A DNA stretch of 64,000 nt from Marinoscillum sp. MHG1-6 (GTDB lineage: Bacteria > Bacteroidota > Bacteroidia > Cytophagales > Cyclobacteriaceae), in contig NZ_JAMZMI010000005.1 of assembly GCF_024714475.1 (NCBI RefSeq), forward strand, positions 124,001 through 188,000, written 5' to 3'. The notes under the pieces are model-generated. The model saw only the letters and a list, made by a program, of their open reading frames with translations. It was not told where the DNA came from and made no database searches. Below, piece after piece: positions 9,818 through 18,687 of the stretch. Position 1 is the stretch's first letter, and every line of letters begins with the position of its first letter. Made by a program: the position numbers and the translations under genes.

Positions 9818-11014
9818 TCAAACCGGACATTTAGCCTTATAAATCTGAGCTCTCAAATTGGTGCTGATATGGTAACTGCTTCCGGAAGTGATCACAAATA
9901 CTTCTCCCTTCTTCAGCTCTATGCTCTCATCTTCTGAAGAAACCTTAACTTCTCCTTCCAGTACAATCATGATCTCTAATGTCAAAGACATAGCCCTGTA
10001 GCTGGAGGTAAAGTCGAGGTCAATTTTACTTAATTCGAAATCCGGTGCAGGACTCTTATAAATTCGCTCTACTTCATCGGTCTGAATTTCTCCTTCAAGG
10101 ATGTTTGGTATTGTTTCTTTGAAGGACACATGCTTGAGCAATTCTGCTACATCCACATGCTTAGGTGTGAGCCCTCCTCTGAGTACATTATCAGAATTGG
10201 CCATCAACTCCATGTTGTGTCCTTCCATGTAAGCATGTGGTACGCCTGCATCCTGAAAAACTGCTTCACCTTCATTGACCTTCACGATGTTGAAGAAAAA
10301 GATCGAATAGATTCCTTTATCTATATCCCCAACGGGACAAAACGACAAGTAGGCCTTTGAAGCCCAATATTCAGGACTGGATTTATCCAATGACTCAGAC
10401 TCATATAGTGGTAAAATCCGATCGATCAGGGGTTGGAGCGTGGCATTGGTTTGCGCTGCTGGCTCCTCCATTATGGTTTGATACAAACCACGATAAGACT
10501 CCTCTTCGAAAACAGTCAACAAGTGGTTGAGCTCGGGAGTGGATCGAAGCACTTTCTTCAAGTCTTCTTTGGGTAGGAAGCCGTGCAACAACCAGAACTC
10601 ACTCAAAGCTACCATGATCTCAGGCTTATGATTATCGTCCTTATAATTACGATGAGGGGCAGACAATGGAATTCCAGCTTCATTCTCCCTGGCAAATCCT
10701 TTCTCCGCTTCTGCCTTGGAAGGATGCACCTGAATGGATAGCATATCATAGACATCCAAAACTTTGAACAAAAACGGCAATCTGCCAAACTGATCATAAA
10801 CCTGCTCTCCAAGTACCTGCCTGGGGTTTTTACTGATGAACTCGTTCAATGGCTCACCACTCTCCTCAATGATGGCCGGTGCCTTATCATGAGCACCCAT
10901 CCAATATTCAGCACATTTTTCGTCTACCACAAACTGTCCAATCAATCTGGGAATGTATTCTGAACCGCCCCAGGCATAGTTTTGAACAACACCCTTGATT
11001 TTAAATAAAGCCAT
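9818..11014 (-). CDS. manA: Mannose-6-phosphate isomerase, class I
   Basis: The 398-residue protein has the type I phosphomannose isomerase cupin fold. The metal-site motif IQVHPSKAEAEKGF lies near residue 98. GVPHAYMEGHNMELMANSDN and the following LRGGLTPKHVDV give the second metal and active-site block. A C-terminal cupin-like segment ends the protein. It interconverts mannose-6-phosphate and fructose-6-phosphate in the cytoplasm, linking glycolysis to GDP-mannose and polysaccharide synthesis or mannose catabolism. Its length is typical for the family and the ATG start fits the conserved N-terminus FKIKGVVQNYAWGG. It stands alone, with no sugar operon adjacent. Confidence 0.93.
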   Translation of the reverse strand: MALFKIKGVVQNYAWGGSEYIPRLIGQFVVDEKCAEYWMGAHDKAPAIIEESGEPLNEFISKNPRQVLGEQVYDQFGRLPFLFKVLDVYDMLSIQVHPSKAEAEKGFARENEAGIPLSAPHRNYKDDNHKPEIMVALSEFWLLHGFLPKEDLKKVLRSTPELNHLLTVFEEESYRGLYQTIMEEPAAQTNATLQPLIDRILPLYESESLDKSSPEYWASKAYLSFCPVGDIDKGIYSIFFFNIVKVNEGEAVFQDAGVPHAYMEGHNMELMANSDNVLRGGLTPKHVDVAELLKHVSFKETIPNILEGEIQTDEVERIYKSPAPDFELSKIDLDFTSSYRAMSLTLEIMIVLEGEVKVSSEDESIELKKGEVFVITSGSSYHISTNLRAQIYKAKCPV

Positions 11015-11232
11015 ATGTCTAAAAAATCTAATTCAAATTAGCCTAAAAAAGGCTGAGCCACCAAAAACTGGAACAACACCTGTCAATCCCTTATCCTCAT
11101 TCACAAATTGGTCCCGAAAATAATCCATCCCATTACTACTGCAAAATAGGTTTAAAGCATGAGTAGAAATGGCGCCAGCCAATCAGTCAATAGTTTTTAT
11201 GCATATTATGAAGGTCATAATAGCACGAAGAG

Positions 11233-12174
11233 CTAAATATCCAGGCTGTAGAAGTCCTGTACTACCCCATAAGCTCCAAACCCCTCCTTAAACTGAATGA
11301 GCCCATCATTTAATTTTTTACCCTCATTTTCCGTTGAGATACCAAAGTTGAAATACCTCACTTCATTTTGATTTTTATACATATCGACCACGTAAGAAAT
11401 AAGCCCCTCGGCTGCCCTAACGGCTTTACCTTCATCCGTCGAGGCAAGGTACTGGACATGAATGATGGATGGATTGATAAAGAGTAAAGCACCTGCAATC
11501 ATTTCATCACCATCGAAACAAACATATAGCTTAATGTTATTCGGAAACCGGGAAGTAAGTAATTTCAACTCTTCTGCAGAGTGTACAGGGTTTACACCAT
11601 GCTTTAGAAGTCCTTTTGCCACGATCGAAACAAAGGAATCGTAGTCGGAACTCTCGCATATTTTCAAGTTTTGGTTCTGGAATGTATCTAGATCCCGCTT
11701 TTTATTCCTTCTAAACCCATTTGTATGCTTCAGGTCAATACAGGAACTGATATCTCTACGTGAAACTTGTGCCCCTTTTAAATGCAAGGCATAAATATCT
11801 TCCTGACTCGGCTGTGTATGAAAAATATATGGAATTGCTTTATAGATTATTTTTTTTATACCGGTAGCCTTCAGATAAGCGATCAGAGCGTCGGTGATCT
11901 CAAGAATCATTCTTGCAGTTGTTTTTTCGGGGTACAACAAACCTCCAAACGTTAGTCCGCTATGACTAACGAGTGTATCACTCAATTCATTCGCAGGCAG
12001 AAGTGCTTTAATTTCACCTTTTGATTTGAAAATAAGGGAATGATCGGTAAAACGGTCACTGTGGTAGTCCATGAAATTCCTGTAGAAAATAAAGTGGGTG
12101 TTTTTACACTTTTCAACAGTTTTATTCCAATCCTCCTTCAACTGAGGGTTATACCTGACTACCTCGAAACTCAT
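11233..12174 (-). CDS. GNAT/FemAB-like acyltransferase, hypothetical
   Basis: The start was placed at the ATG at 12172-12174 (MSFEVVRYNPQ), giving 313 residues; the longer frame begins with an unlikely TTG. The N-terminal half (FIFYRNFMDYHSDRF, GLTFGGLLYPE) and C-terminal half (MIAGALLFINPSIIHVQYLA, RYFNFGISTENEG, FKEGFGA) match the double-GNAT layout of FemAB-like and acetyltransferase-domain proteins often found in polysaccharide or lipid loci. No signal peptide is seen, so it is probably cytosolic. The stop of the DUF4153 membrane protein gene lies 47 bp before its start on the same strand, so the two may be co-transcribed. The acyl donor and acceptor cannot be deduced. Confidence 0.75.
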   Translation of the reverse strand: MSFEVVRYNPQLKEDWNKTVEKCKNTHFIFYRNFMDYHSDRFTDHSLIFKSKGEIKALLPANELSDTLVSHSGLTFGGLLYPEKTTARMILEITDALIAYLKATGIKKIIYKAIPYIFHTQPSQEDIYALHLKGAQVSRRDISSCIDLKHTNGFRRNKKRDLDTFQNQNLKICESSDYDSFVSIVAKGLLKHGVNPVHSAEELKLLTSRFPNNIKLYVCFDGDEMIAGALLFINPSIIHVQYLASTDEGKAVRAAEGLISYVVDMYKNQNEVRYFNFGISTENEGKKLNDGLIQFKEGFGAYGVVQDFYSLDI

Positions 12175-12221
12175 TTTTAATGGAAAAATTAAATCATGAC
12201 ATCCAGAAGAGAATAAGGAAA

Positions 12222-14090
12222 TTATTCCTTTAATGTAAACAACAACTGACCATTGCAATAAACGATACCTTCTTCATTGGCAGAGATGCTTTCAATCATC
12301 AGCCTGCCTTTAAAAGCTTGATTTTCCTCCGAAACAATTATTTCTTCCTTAACAGATCTATTATTGAGGTCTTTATACCTCTCTTCCTGCGCTTTGAGTC
12401 CTTCATAAACACGATTCAAATCAAACGCCAGCATCGAATCTCCTTTGACTGACCTTAGTATCAAAGCCTTACGGTCAAAAGACAAAACTGCCACCGTGCT
12501 ATCTGCCACTCGTAAAGTATCAGTGTGTGTCTCTCGTGAATGTATTGAAAAACTAAACTTGTAGACATAATCAAAGCCGGAGACATCAAGCAGCATCTTG
12601 TTATCGATGTAAGAATAGTAAGTTGGAAACTCTGTATAAACCTCTTCCGAATATTTGTATCCGTCCTGTAAACCCATCAATCGCATGGCAACTACACCCT
12701 CTGAATACCCCAGTTGATTTGCAATCTCTCTTGGACTCTGATCAAACCAGTCTTCAATGGCATTTACCCCGTGATAATCCTCCAGATAATACAGAATAGA
12801 AACCACTTCATTATGAAGGCTATCACTTAAGATGCCTTCATTCAGTTCCGGTTTGTCAAAAGTCAGCACAACAGTATCCGTTCGATCCCAAATAGGCTCA
12901 TTTTTGATTTTTCCGTCCAGAATTCCAGCTTCGGTCAATACTTTTTCCAACCTATTCACCTGACTTCTTTCGCTCACACTAAACAACCCCCATGGCCCGA
13001 AGGAACAAAGCAGGATTATGGAGAAGAGAGAAATCGGGATCACCCGAATATCCTTCCCTCCTACAATCATGTATATAGATATCCCCGAAAGCCACACAGC
13101 AAGGAATATGGTGATGTATCTATTGATGGTCACGCCGTAATCCAAAACCCTGATGCCAATTGCCAGGTACAGCATCACAACCATAGGAATTAATACCCAA
13201 TAATAGCCCCTTTTCAAAAACCGAATCGGGCTTCCGCTCTCCCGAATGGAATATGGATAAGCCAACAACATGGCCAAAATTCCCAGTACCGCCACTGCAA
13301 TAATCATATAGGTGATGATCCCTGAGGGCCAGCTCCAAAGCGCTATAATTTTAATAGAATAGCTGTAAAGTATCAGAAAGTAAAGCCCTAAAAGAGGGAT
13401 CAGAACGTAAAGAATAAATGTCCTCAATCCCTTGGGGTATACCTCATCTCCATCCAAAACATCATACTCATCAGGTACACCTGCCGCAAAGAACCAGGTA
13501 TTGAATACACCAGCTATGAAAATGAAAATCTCAAAATACAGTTCATCCTGAACATCAACCTTAAAGAGTTCATCTAAAGCAAACAAGGCTAAAATCAAAC
13601 CCACATAAATAAAATGAGAATAGAGCACCGCCAGCAAAAACCGGAGAAAAAGCACCTTATTAAACTGCCAGAAGCCATTGAGCGTACCACGGCTCAGGAA
13701 GGGTGCAAATGATACCAATAAATGTGCAGCAATGGAAAGGATGGTATACCGAATATAAGGTATGCTCTTGTTGAGTGTCTCCTCCGATCCCGGAAGGTAA
13801 TAATATACTCCTATAAGCAGGAGTACCGCTACCCCAGAAACGATATTTCTAAAATTGCTGCTACGATCTGTTGCTTTTACATAGATGTCGACTGATAAAA
13901 ATAAAGGAACCCCCAGGTAGCCACATAACAACAGGTTAATGTATGGAAAAGCATTATCAAGACTCGTTTCATGCTCTACCAGGAAGATGGCAAAATAGAC
14001 CGCCATGCAAGCTGAAAAAATAACCAGTGGATGCTTTTTCAGTGCGTCTATGCCCTGTTCCACCAGATATTGAATTGAAGGAAGTTTCAT
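12222..14090 (-). CDS. DUF4153-type multi-pass membrane protein
   Basis: Starting at the ATG at 14088-14090 (MKLPSIQYLVEQG) the protein has 622 residues; the longer TTG-initiated frame adds eight. About a dozen hydrophobic helices fill residues 20-390. A soluble C-terminal domain of about 220 residues follows (TDTVVLTFDKPELNEG, TYYSYIDNKMLLDVSGFDY). This layout is that of DUF4153 proteins, whose function is not established; some are annotated as sensor or inner-membrane components. It precedes the GNAT-like gene on the same strand and diverges from the DUF3817 gene. Confidence 0.8.
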   Translation of the reverse strand: MKLPSIQYLVEQGIDALKKHPLVIFSACMAVYFAIFLVEHETSLDNAFPYINLLLCGYLGVPLFLSVDIYVKATDRSSNFRNIVSGVAVLLLIGVYYYLPGSEETLNKSIPYIRYTILSIAAHLLVSFAPFLSRGTLNGFWQFNKVLFLRFLLAVLYSHFIYVGLILALFALDELFKVDVQDELYFEIFIFIAGVFNTWFFAAGVPDEYDVLDGDEVYPKGLRTFILYVLIPLLGLYFLILYSYSIKIIALWSWPSGIITYMIIAVAVLGILAMLLAYPYSIRESGSPIRFLKRGYYWVLIPMVVMLYLAIGIRVLDYGVTINRYITIFLAVWLSGISIYMIVGGKDIRVIPISLFSIILLCSFGPWGLFSVSERSQVNRLEKVLTEAGILDGKIKNEPIWDRTDTVVLTFDKPELNEGILSDSLHNEVVSILYYLEDYHGVNAIEDWFDQSPREIANQLGYSEGVVAMRLMGLQDGYKYSEEVYTEFPTYYSYIDNKMLLDVSGFDYVYKFSFSIHSRETHTDTLRVADSTVAVLSFDRKALILRSVKGDSMLAFDLNRVYEGLKAQEERYKDLNNRSVKEEIIVSEENQAFKGRLMIESISANEEGIVYCNGQLLFTLKE

Positions 14091-14190
14091 ATGCAGATTG
14101 TTAGCCGATTTCAAGATAACGCTATTTGACGAAATGAGATAGCCCTACTTCCAGTCCTACCATTTAGCTTTGCGACTTCAAAGTAAAAGG

Positions 14191-14493
14191 ATGAAACAAC
14201 TCAAAAGCACCATCGGCAGGTTAAGGCTATTGGCCATACTGGAAGGAATTAGCTTTCTGTTATTTGGCATAACCATGCCGCTTAAATATGCATTCGGGAT
14301 TACTGAACCCAACTTCATAGTCGGCATGGCTCATGGCTGGCTCTTTATTCTTTATGTGATCTTTTGTTTCGAAAGCATCTTTAAATACGGTTGGTCATTT
14401 AAAGTTGGCACCATTTCACTAGTGGCATCTCTAATCCCATTTGGGACGTTTGTAGCTGATAGCAAAATCTTTAAACTCCAAAATGAAAATTGA
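14191..14493 (+). CDS. DUF3817-family small inner-membrane protein
   Basis: The chosen ATG at 14191 follows AAAAGG and gives 100 residues; the longer frame starts with TTG. Three hydrophobic helices are visible (LLAILEGISFLLFGITMPLK, then VGMAHGWLFILYVIFCF, then GTISLVASLIPFGTFVAD). The conserved EG, PLKY and H-x-W/L-FI-Y residues are those of DUF3817 (YdzA-like). Function is unknown. A TAnnTTTG-like box (TAGCTTTG, 14165-14172) sits just upstream and would give a very short leader. Confidence 0.85.
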   Translation: MKQLKSTIGRLRLLAILEGISFLLFGITMPLKYAFGITEPNFIVGMAHGWLFILYVIFCFESIFKYGWSFKVGTISLVASLIPFGTFVADSKIFKLQNEN

Positions 14494-14621
14494 ACAGATT
14501 TAGAATTTTGTAGATCAAGGATTTTCAAAAATCACTTACGATCGAACTCATCGCGTTACTTTCAGAAAGTCTTTTCAATTATTGCCTAATAATTTAAACC
14601 CCTAAGGTATACGAAGGCTAT

Positions 14622-15674
14622 TTAATTCATTATCGGACTACTTTCACCCACAGCCTTTCTAACAGCCGGTGCCACAACCGTACCAAGCAGTTCAATAGCC
14701 CTCATAAGCTTATCATGGGGCATCGTTCCAACACTTAAGTGCATTAGATATCTTGTTAGCCCCATCATCTCTTGCTGCGCCAGTATTTTATCAATCACCA
14801 TTTGAGGGTCACCAAGTACCAGGGAACCCTCCGGTGAACGCATCCATTTATACTGGGCTTTGCTCATAGCCGGCCATCCACGTTCCTTACCCAACTGAGT
14901 CATGACCTGAGCATACGGCCCATAAAACACATCAGCCGCTTCCTGCTCCGTATCCGCGATAAAACCATGGCTATGCACAGCAATCTGCATTTGACTCAAA
15001 TCATGCCCCGACTCTTCATAAGTTCTTTTATACAAATCTGTCAGCTGAACGAACCGCTCGGGCTGTCCCCCTATGATGGCCAGCGCTAATGGAAGCCCCT
15101 TAGAAGCCGCTCGTACCACTGATTGCGGCGTACCTCCGACGGCAATCCAGATCGGCAATTCATCCTGATAAGGTCTTGGGTAAACACCACGATCCTCGAT
15201 TGCCGCACGATGTCTCCCCTCCCAGGTGACCTTTTCACTTTTGTTCAGCGCAATAAGGAGTTCAAGTTTCTCCGCAAACAATGAATCATATTCTTTGAGA
15301 TTGTTACCGAATAATGGAAATGACTCAATAAACGACCCCCTACCGGCCATGATCTCCGCTCGCCCCTTGGAAAGCAGGTCTACATGAGAAAATTGCTGAA
15401 AGACCCGAACAGGATCATCGGAGCTGAGCACGGTTACCGCACTCGACAGTTTAATCTTTTTGGTTTTGACTGCTGCCGCCGCAAGAACCGTGGCTGGAGA
15501 AGAAACCACAAAATCTGGCCGATGATGTTCACCTATGGCATACACATCAAGTCCAACCTGATCCGCCAATTCAATTTCCTCCATGAGGTTTTTCATTCGC
15601 TCATAAGGACTAAGAACCTTACCGCTTTCAGGGTCGGCCGTGTTTTCTACGAAGGTGCTAATTCCTATTTCCAT
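14622..15674 (-). CDS. LLM-class flavin-dependent oxidoreductase
   Basis: The 350-residue protein has the bacterial luciferase-like TIM-barrel signature: an N-terminal MEIGISTFVENT strand, AIGEHHRPDF near residue 48, AVTVLSSDDPVRVFQQFSHV, and the LSKGRAEIMAGRG loop that binds FMN phosphate. The later segment DELPIWIAVGGTPQSVVRAA is also typical. Family members use reduced flavin and oxygen, or F420, on varied substrates; the substrate here is not indicated. No flavin reductase gene is adjacent. The ATG start fits the family N-terminus. It is monocistronic and divergent from the keto-sugar operon. Confidence 0.88.
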   Translation of the reverse strand: MEIGISTFVENTADPESGKVLSPYERMKNLMEEIELADQVGLDVYAIGEHHRPDFVVSSPATVLAAAAVKTKKIKLSSAVTVLSSDDPVRVFQQFSHVDLLSKGRAEIMAGRGSFIESFPLFGNNLKEYDSLFAEKLELLIALNKSEKVTWEGRHRAAIEDRGVYPRPYQDELPIWIAVGGTPQSVVRAASKGLPLALAIIGGQPERFVQLTDLYKRTYEESGHDLSQMQIAVHSHGFIADTEQEAADVFYGPYAQVMTQLGKERGWPAMSKAQYKWMRSPEGSLVLGDPQMVIDKILAQQEMMGLTRYLMHLSVGTMPHDKLMRAIELLGTVVAPAVRKAVGESSPIMN

Positions 15675-16011
15675 GGCATAACTAATTCTGATTTAAGAAA
15701 TCATTCAATATTCATTTATTGACGTATAACCATTACTTGTTATAAATGGGTTATTATCCAAGAATCAAGCTGTGTAAATAGCAAATTAATACATGGTCAT
15801 AAGCGTTTCTCACACCAGGCGTTCAATGCAAATTTTACCAATTAAGAACGTTTGCAGGTTACATTATTTATATTTTAAATGGTTTTTTTTGTGTTTTTAA
15901 TAATTAGACCTGCCGATAATTAATATGTTTTAAAAATTTTAATTCTCATTTTATTAACAAAAATCATATTTTATAAATTGGCTTTTGAAGCAAACTAAAT
16001 ATAACCAAACT
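15675..16011. other. Gene-free divergent promoter region
   Basis: This 337-bp, very AT-rich stretch separates the leftward LLM gene from the rightward keto-sugar operon. It should contain both promoters. Only one-mismatch versions of TAnnTTTG were seen, such as TAAATTGG near 15974, so no box is called. No gene or hairpin of note is present. Confidence 0.4.
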
Positions 16012-17361
16012 ATGAGAATAATCTTCGCGTTATGTCTTCTAACATCAACGCAAATTTATGCCCAAAGCTGGCAACCCCTGTTCAATGGTAAAAGCCTTAG
16101 TAACTGGAAACAACATGGGGGAAAAGCTACTTACAAAGTTGAAGATGAAACTATTGTAAGCACCGCTATTCCAAACTCTCCCAACTCCTTTCTTTATACT
16201 AAAAGCTCTTACGGTGATTTTATTCTGGAACTCGAAGTTATGGTGGACAACCGCTTGAATTCGGGTATTCAATTCAGAAGTCAAATTAATGGCGCAGGTA
16301 CGTTAGTAGGTTACCAATGTGACATTGATCCATCCGATAGAAAGTTCACGGGCGGAATCTTTGATGAACAAAATAGAGGTTGGCTTTATCCGTTAAGTCG
16401 AAACCCGAAAGCACAATCAGCTTTCAGAAAAGGTGAATGGAATAGCATACGTATAGAATGTTATGGCAATAGCATTCAAACTTATGTGAATGGAATGATG
16501 TGTAGCCGGCTGATTGATGACATGGCTTCTGATGGTATTATTGCCCTTCAAGTTCATTCCATTCCCGAAAAAGATAATGGCCTTCAGGTCAGATGGAGAG
16601 ATATCAAAATTCTTACTGAAGATGTAGCGGAATATCTGTCAACTCCGGATCCGACTGTATCAGAATTGTCCTACTTAAAAAATCAACTTACCGATTGGGA
16701 AACAAATCATGGATGGAGATTACTCTGGGATGGACAATCAACTGATGGTTGGCGCGGTGCCAAGCTAGATGAATTTCCAAATAAAGGCTGGAAAATGGAA
16801 AATGGTGAACTAACTGTCCTGGCCTCTGATGGTGGTGAATCAACAGGAGGTGGCGATATCGTTACCACCAGAAACTACAGCAACTTTGAATTAGAACTGG
16901 AGTTCAAAATAACCGAAGGTGCCAACAGTGGCATCAAGTATTTTGTAGATCCATCACTGAATAAGGGATCAGGGTCTGCCATTGGTTGTGAATTTCAGGT
17001 TCTGGATGATGTAAATCACCCAGATGCAAAAAAAGGAGTTGAGGGTAATAGAACGGTAGGATCCCTATATGATTTGATTACTGCGAAAAACCTTAGCGTT
17101 GAAGGAAGATCCAAACAATTCAAAGGAATTGACAAATGGAATAAAGCATACATCATTGCAAAAGATGGTCATGTTGAACATTGGCTTAACAATGAGAAAG
17201 TTGTTGAATATGAGCGATTCTCACAGATGTTCGAAGCCCTTGTAAACTATAGCAAATATGCTGGTTGGGAAAATTTTGGAAGATGGCCAGAAGGATGCAT
17301 CCTTTTGCAGGACCATGGCAATGAAGTTAGTTATCGTAGTATCAAAATCAGAGAACTCTAA
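16012..17361 (+). CDS. Double DUF1080 (3-keto-disaccharide hydrolase-family) secreted protein
   Basis: Starting at the ATG at 16012 gives 449 residues with a Sec signal peptide (MRIIFALCLL to IYAQ). Two DUF1080 concanavalin-like domains follow. The first (about residues 20-205) begins WQPLFNGKSLSNWKQ and contains LNSGIQFRSQ; the second (about 230-449) begins WRLLWDGQSTDGWRG and contains GANSGIKYFVD. DUF1080 includes enzymes that cleave 3-keto-glycosides made by Gfo/Idh/MocA oxidoreductases. That fits the next two genes exactly: its TAA overlaps the ATG of the first oxidoreductase by one base, suggesting translational coupling. Role and periplasmic location are inferred from family and context. 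Confidence 0.88.
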   Translation: MRIIFALCLLTSTQIYAQSWQPLFNGKSLSNWKQHGGKATYKVEDETIVSTAIPNSPNSFLYTKSSYGDFILELEVMVDNRLNSGIQFRSQINGAGTLVGYQCDIDPSDRKFTGGIFDEQNRGWLYPLSRNPKAQSAFRKGEWNSIRIECYGNSIQTYVNGMMCSRLIDDMASDGIIALQVHSIPEKDNGLQVRWRDIKILTEDVAEYLSTPDPTVSELSYLKNQLTDWETNHGWRLLWDGQSTDGWRGAKLDEFPNKGWKMENGELTVLASDGGESTGGGDIVTTRNYSNFELELEFKITEGANSGIKYFVDPSLNKGSGSAIGCEFQVLDDVNHPDAKKGVEGNRTVGSLYDLITAKNLSVEGRSKQFKGIDKWNKAYIIAKDGHVEHWLNNEKVVEYERFSQMFEALVNYSKYAGWENFGRWPEGCILLQDHGNEVSYRSIKIREL

Positions 17362-18683
17362 TGGAAAATAGAAGATCATTCATCAAAAAATCAGTACTCG
17401 GCGCTGCGGGTGCCTCCATGGCATTTTCGGCCTCAAGTTATGCGAGAATCATAGGCGCTAACGACCGCGTTCACATTGCCGTAGCCGGACTAAACGGAAG
17501 AGGAAAGGCCCTTGGTCTTTCAGCCTTAAAAACACCGGGTGCCTCAGTCCGCTACCTTTGCGATGTAGACAACCGACAGTTTTCTACTTTTAAGGATATG
17601 TTGGTAAAAGCTGGTCACGATGATAAGCTCAAGGAGGTAGAGGATTACAGAAAGCTCGTCGAGAAAAAGGACCTTGATGCAGTGGCCATAGCCACTCCGG
17701 AACACTGGCATGCTCCAATGGCCATAATGGCAATGCAAGCAGGAAAACATGTTTATGTTGAAAAACCTTGTGCTCACAACCCTTTCGAATGCGAACTTTT
17801 GGTTGAAGCTCAAAAGACCTATGGTAAAACGGTGCAAATGGGAAATCAACAGCGAAGTGCTCCTAGCTCCATTCAAACTATAAAAGACATCAATAACGGA
17901 ATTATAGGCAACCCATATTATGGTAAAGCCTGGTATAGCAATTCCAGAGGCTCAATCGGAAGAGCCCAAAAAACCGCAGTGCCGGATTGGCTAAACTGGG
18001 AATTGTGGCAAGGACCAGCCCCAAGAAAAGACTTTGAAAACATTTGGGTTCATTATAACTGGCATTGGAACCGAAACTGGGGAACAGGAGAAATACATAA
18101 CAATGGTACCCACGAATTAGATATCTGTAGATGGGCTCTTGGCGTTGACTACCCAAACCGCGTCACTTCTTCTGGAGGACGTTTTCACTTTGAGGATGAT
18201 TGGCAATTCTATGATACGCAATTAGCCAATTTTGAATTTGATGGCAACAAGATGATCTCCTGGGAAGGGAAAAGCTGTAACCCTTCTACCTTTTTCGGAG
18301 AGGGCCGTGGAGCTGCAATTTATGGTACTGAAGGCTATGCCATATTAACCAGGAATGGTACCAGAACCTACAATAAGTCCGGAGAACTAATCAAAGAGCT
18401 CAAAGAAGATGAACAAAGCGCAACGCTTAACACGGTAGGAATTGGTGCACTTGACTTGAAACACATGACTAATTTCATCAAAGGCATACAATCTGTAGAA
18501 ACCTTAAATGCTCCTATCGATGATGCGAGCATAAGCACCATGCTATGCCATTTGGGAAACATCTCACAGGATGTTCAAAGATCTCTAAACATTGATCCGA
18601 CAAATGGTCGTATTCTCAAAGATGAGGAAGCAATGAAATTTTGGAAGCGGGAATATGAGCCCGGTTGGGAATTGAAAGTGTGA
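17361..18683 (+). CDS. Tat-exported Gfo/Idh/MocA-family oxidoreductase 1
   Basis: The 440-residue protein opens with a twin-arginine signal (NRRSFIKKSVLGAAGAS). A Rossmann fold follows with the dinucleotide motif VAGLNGRGKALGL near residue 40, VAIATPEHWHAP, and the conserved HVYVEKPCAHN with the EKP signature. The catalytic-domain motif GTHELDICRWALG carries the H-x3-D pair. Such exported enzymes hold their NAD(P) tightly and oxidise or reduce C3 of glycosides. It overlaps the upstream DUF1080 gene by one base and is 4 bp from the next oxidoreductase. Together the three would oxidise, cleave and re-reduce a sugar in the periplasm; the sugar is unknown. Confidence 0.92.
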   Translation: MENRRSFIKKSVLGAAGASMAFSASSYARIIGANDRVHIAVAGLNGRGKALGLSALKTPGASVRYLCDVDNRQFSTFKDMLVKAGHDDKLKEVEDYRKLVEKKDLDAVAIATPEHWHAPMAIMAMQAGKHVYVEKPCAHNPFECELLVEAQKTYGKTVQMGNQQRSAPSSIQTIKDINNGIIGNPYYGKAWYSNSRGSIGRAQKTAVPDWLNWELWQGPAPRKDFENIWVHYNWHWNRNWGTGEIHNNGTHELDICRWALGVDYPNRVTSSGGRFHFEDDWQFYDTQLANFEFDGNKMISWEGKSCNPSTFFGEGRGAAIYGTEGYAILTRNGTRTYNKSGELIKELKEDEQSATLNTVGIGALDLKHMTNFIKGIQSVETLNAPIDDASISTMLCHLGNISQDVQRSLNIDPTNGRILKDEEAMKFWKREYEPGWELKV

Positions 18684-18687
18684 TATT

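Noticed and set aside
12175-12258. N-terminal extension of the GNAT-like protein
   Set aside because: It depends on a TTG start and overlaps the end of the DUF4153 gene. The internal ATG gives a normal N-terminus.
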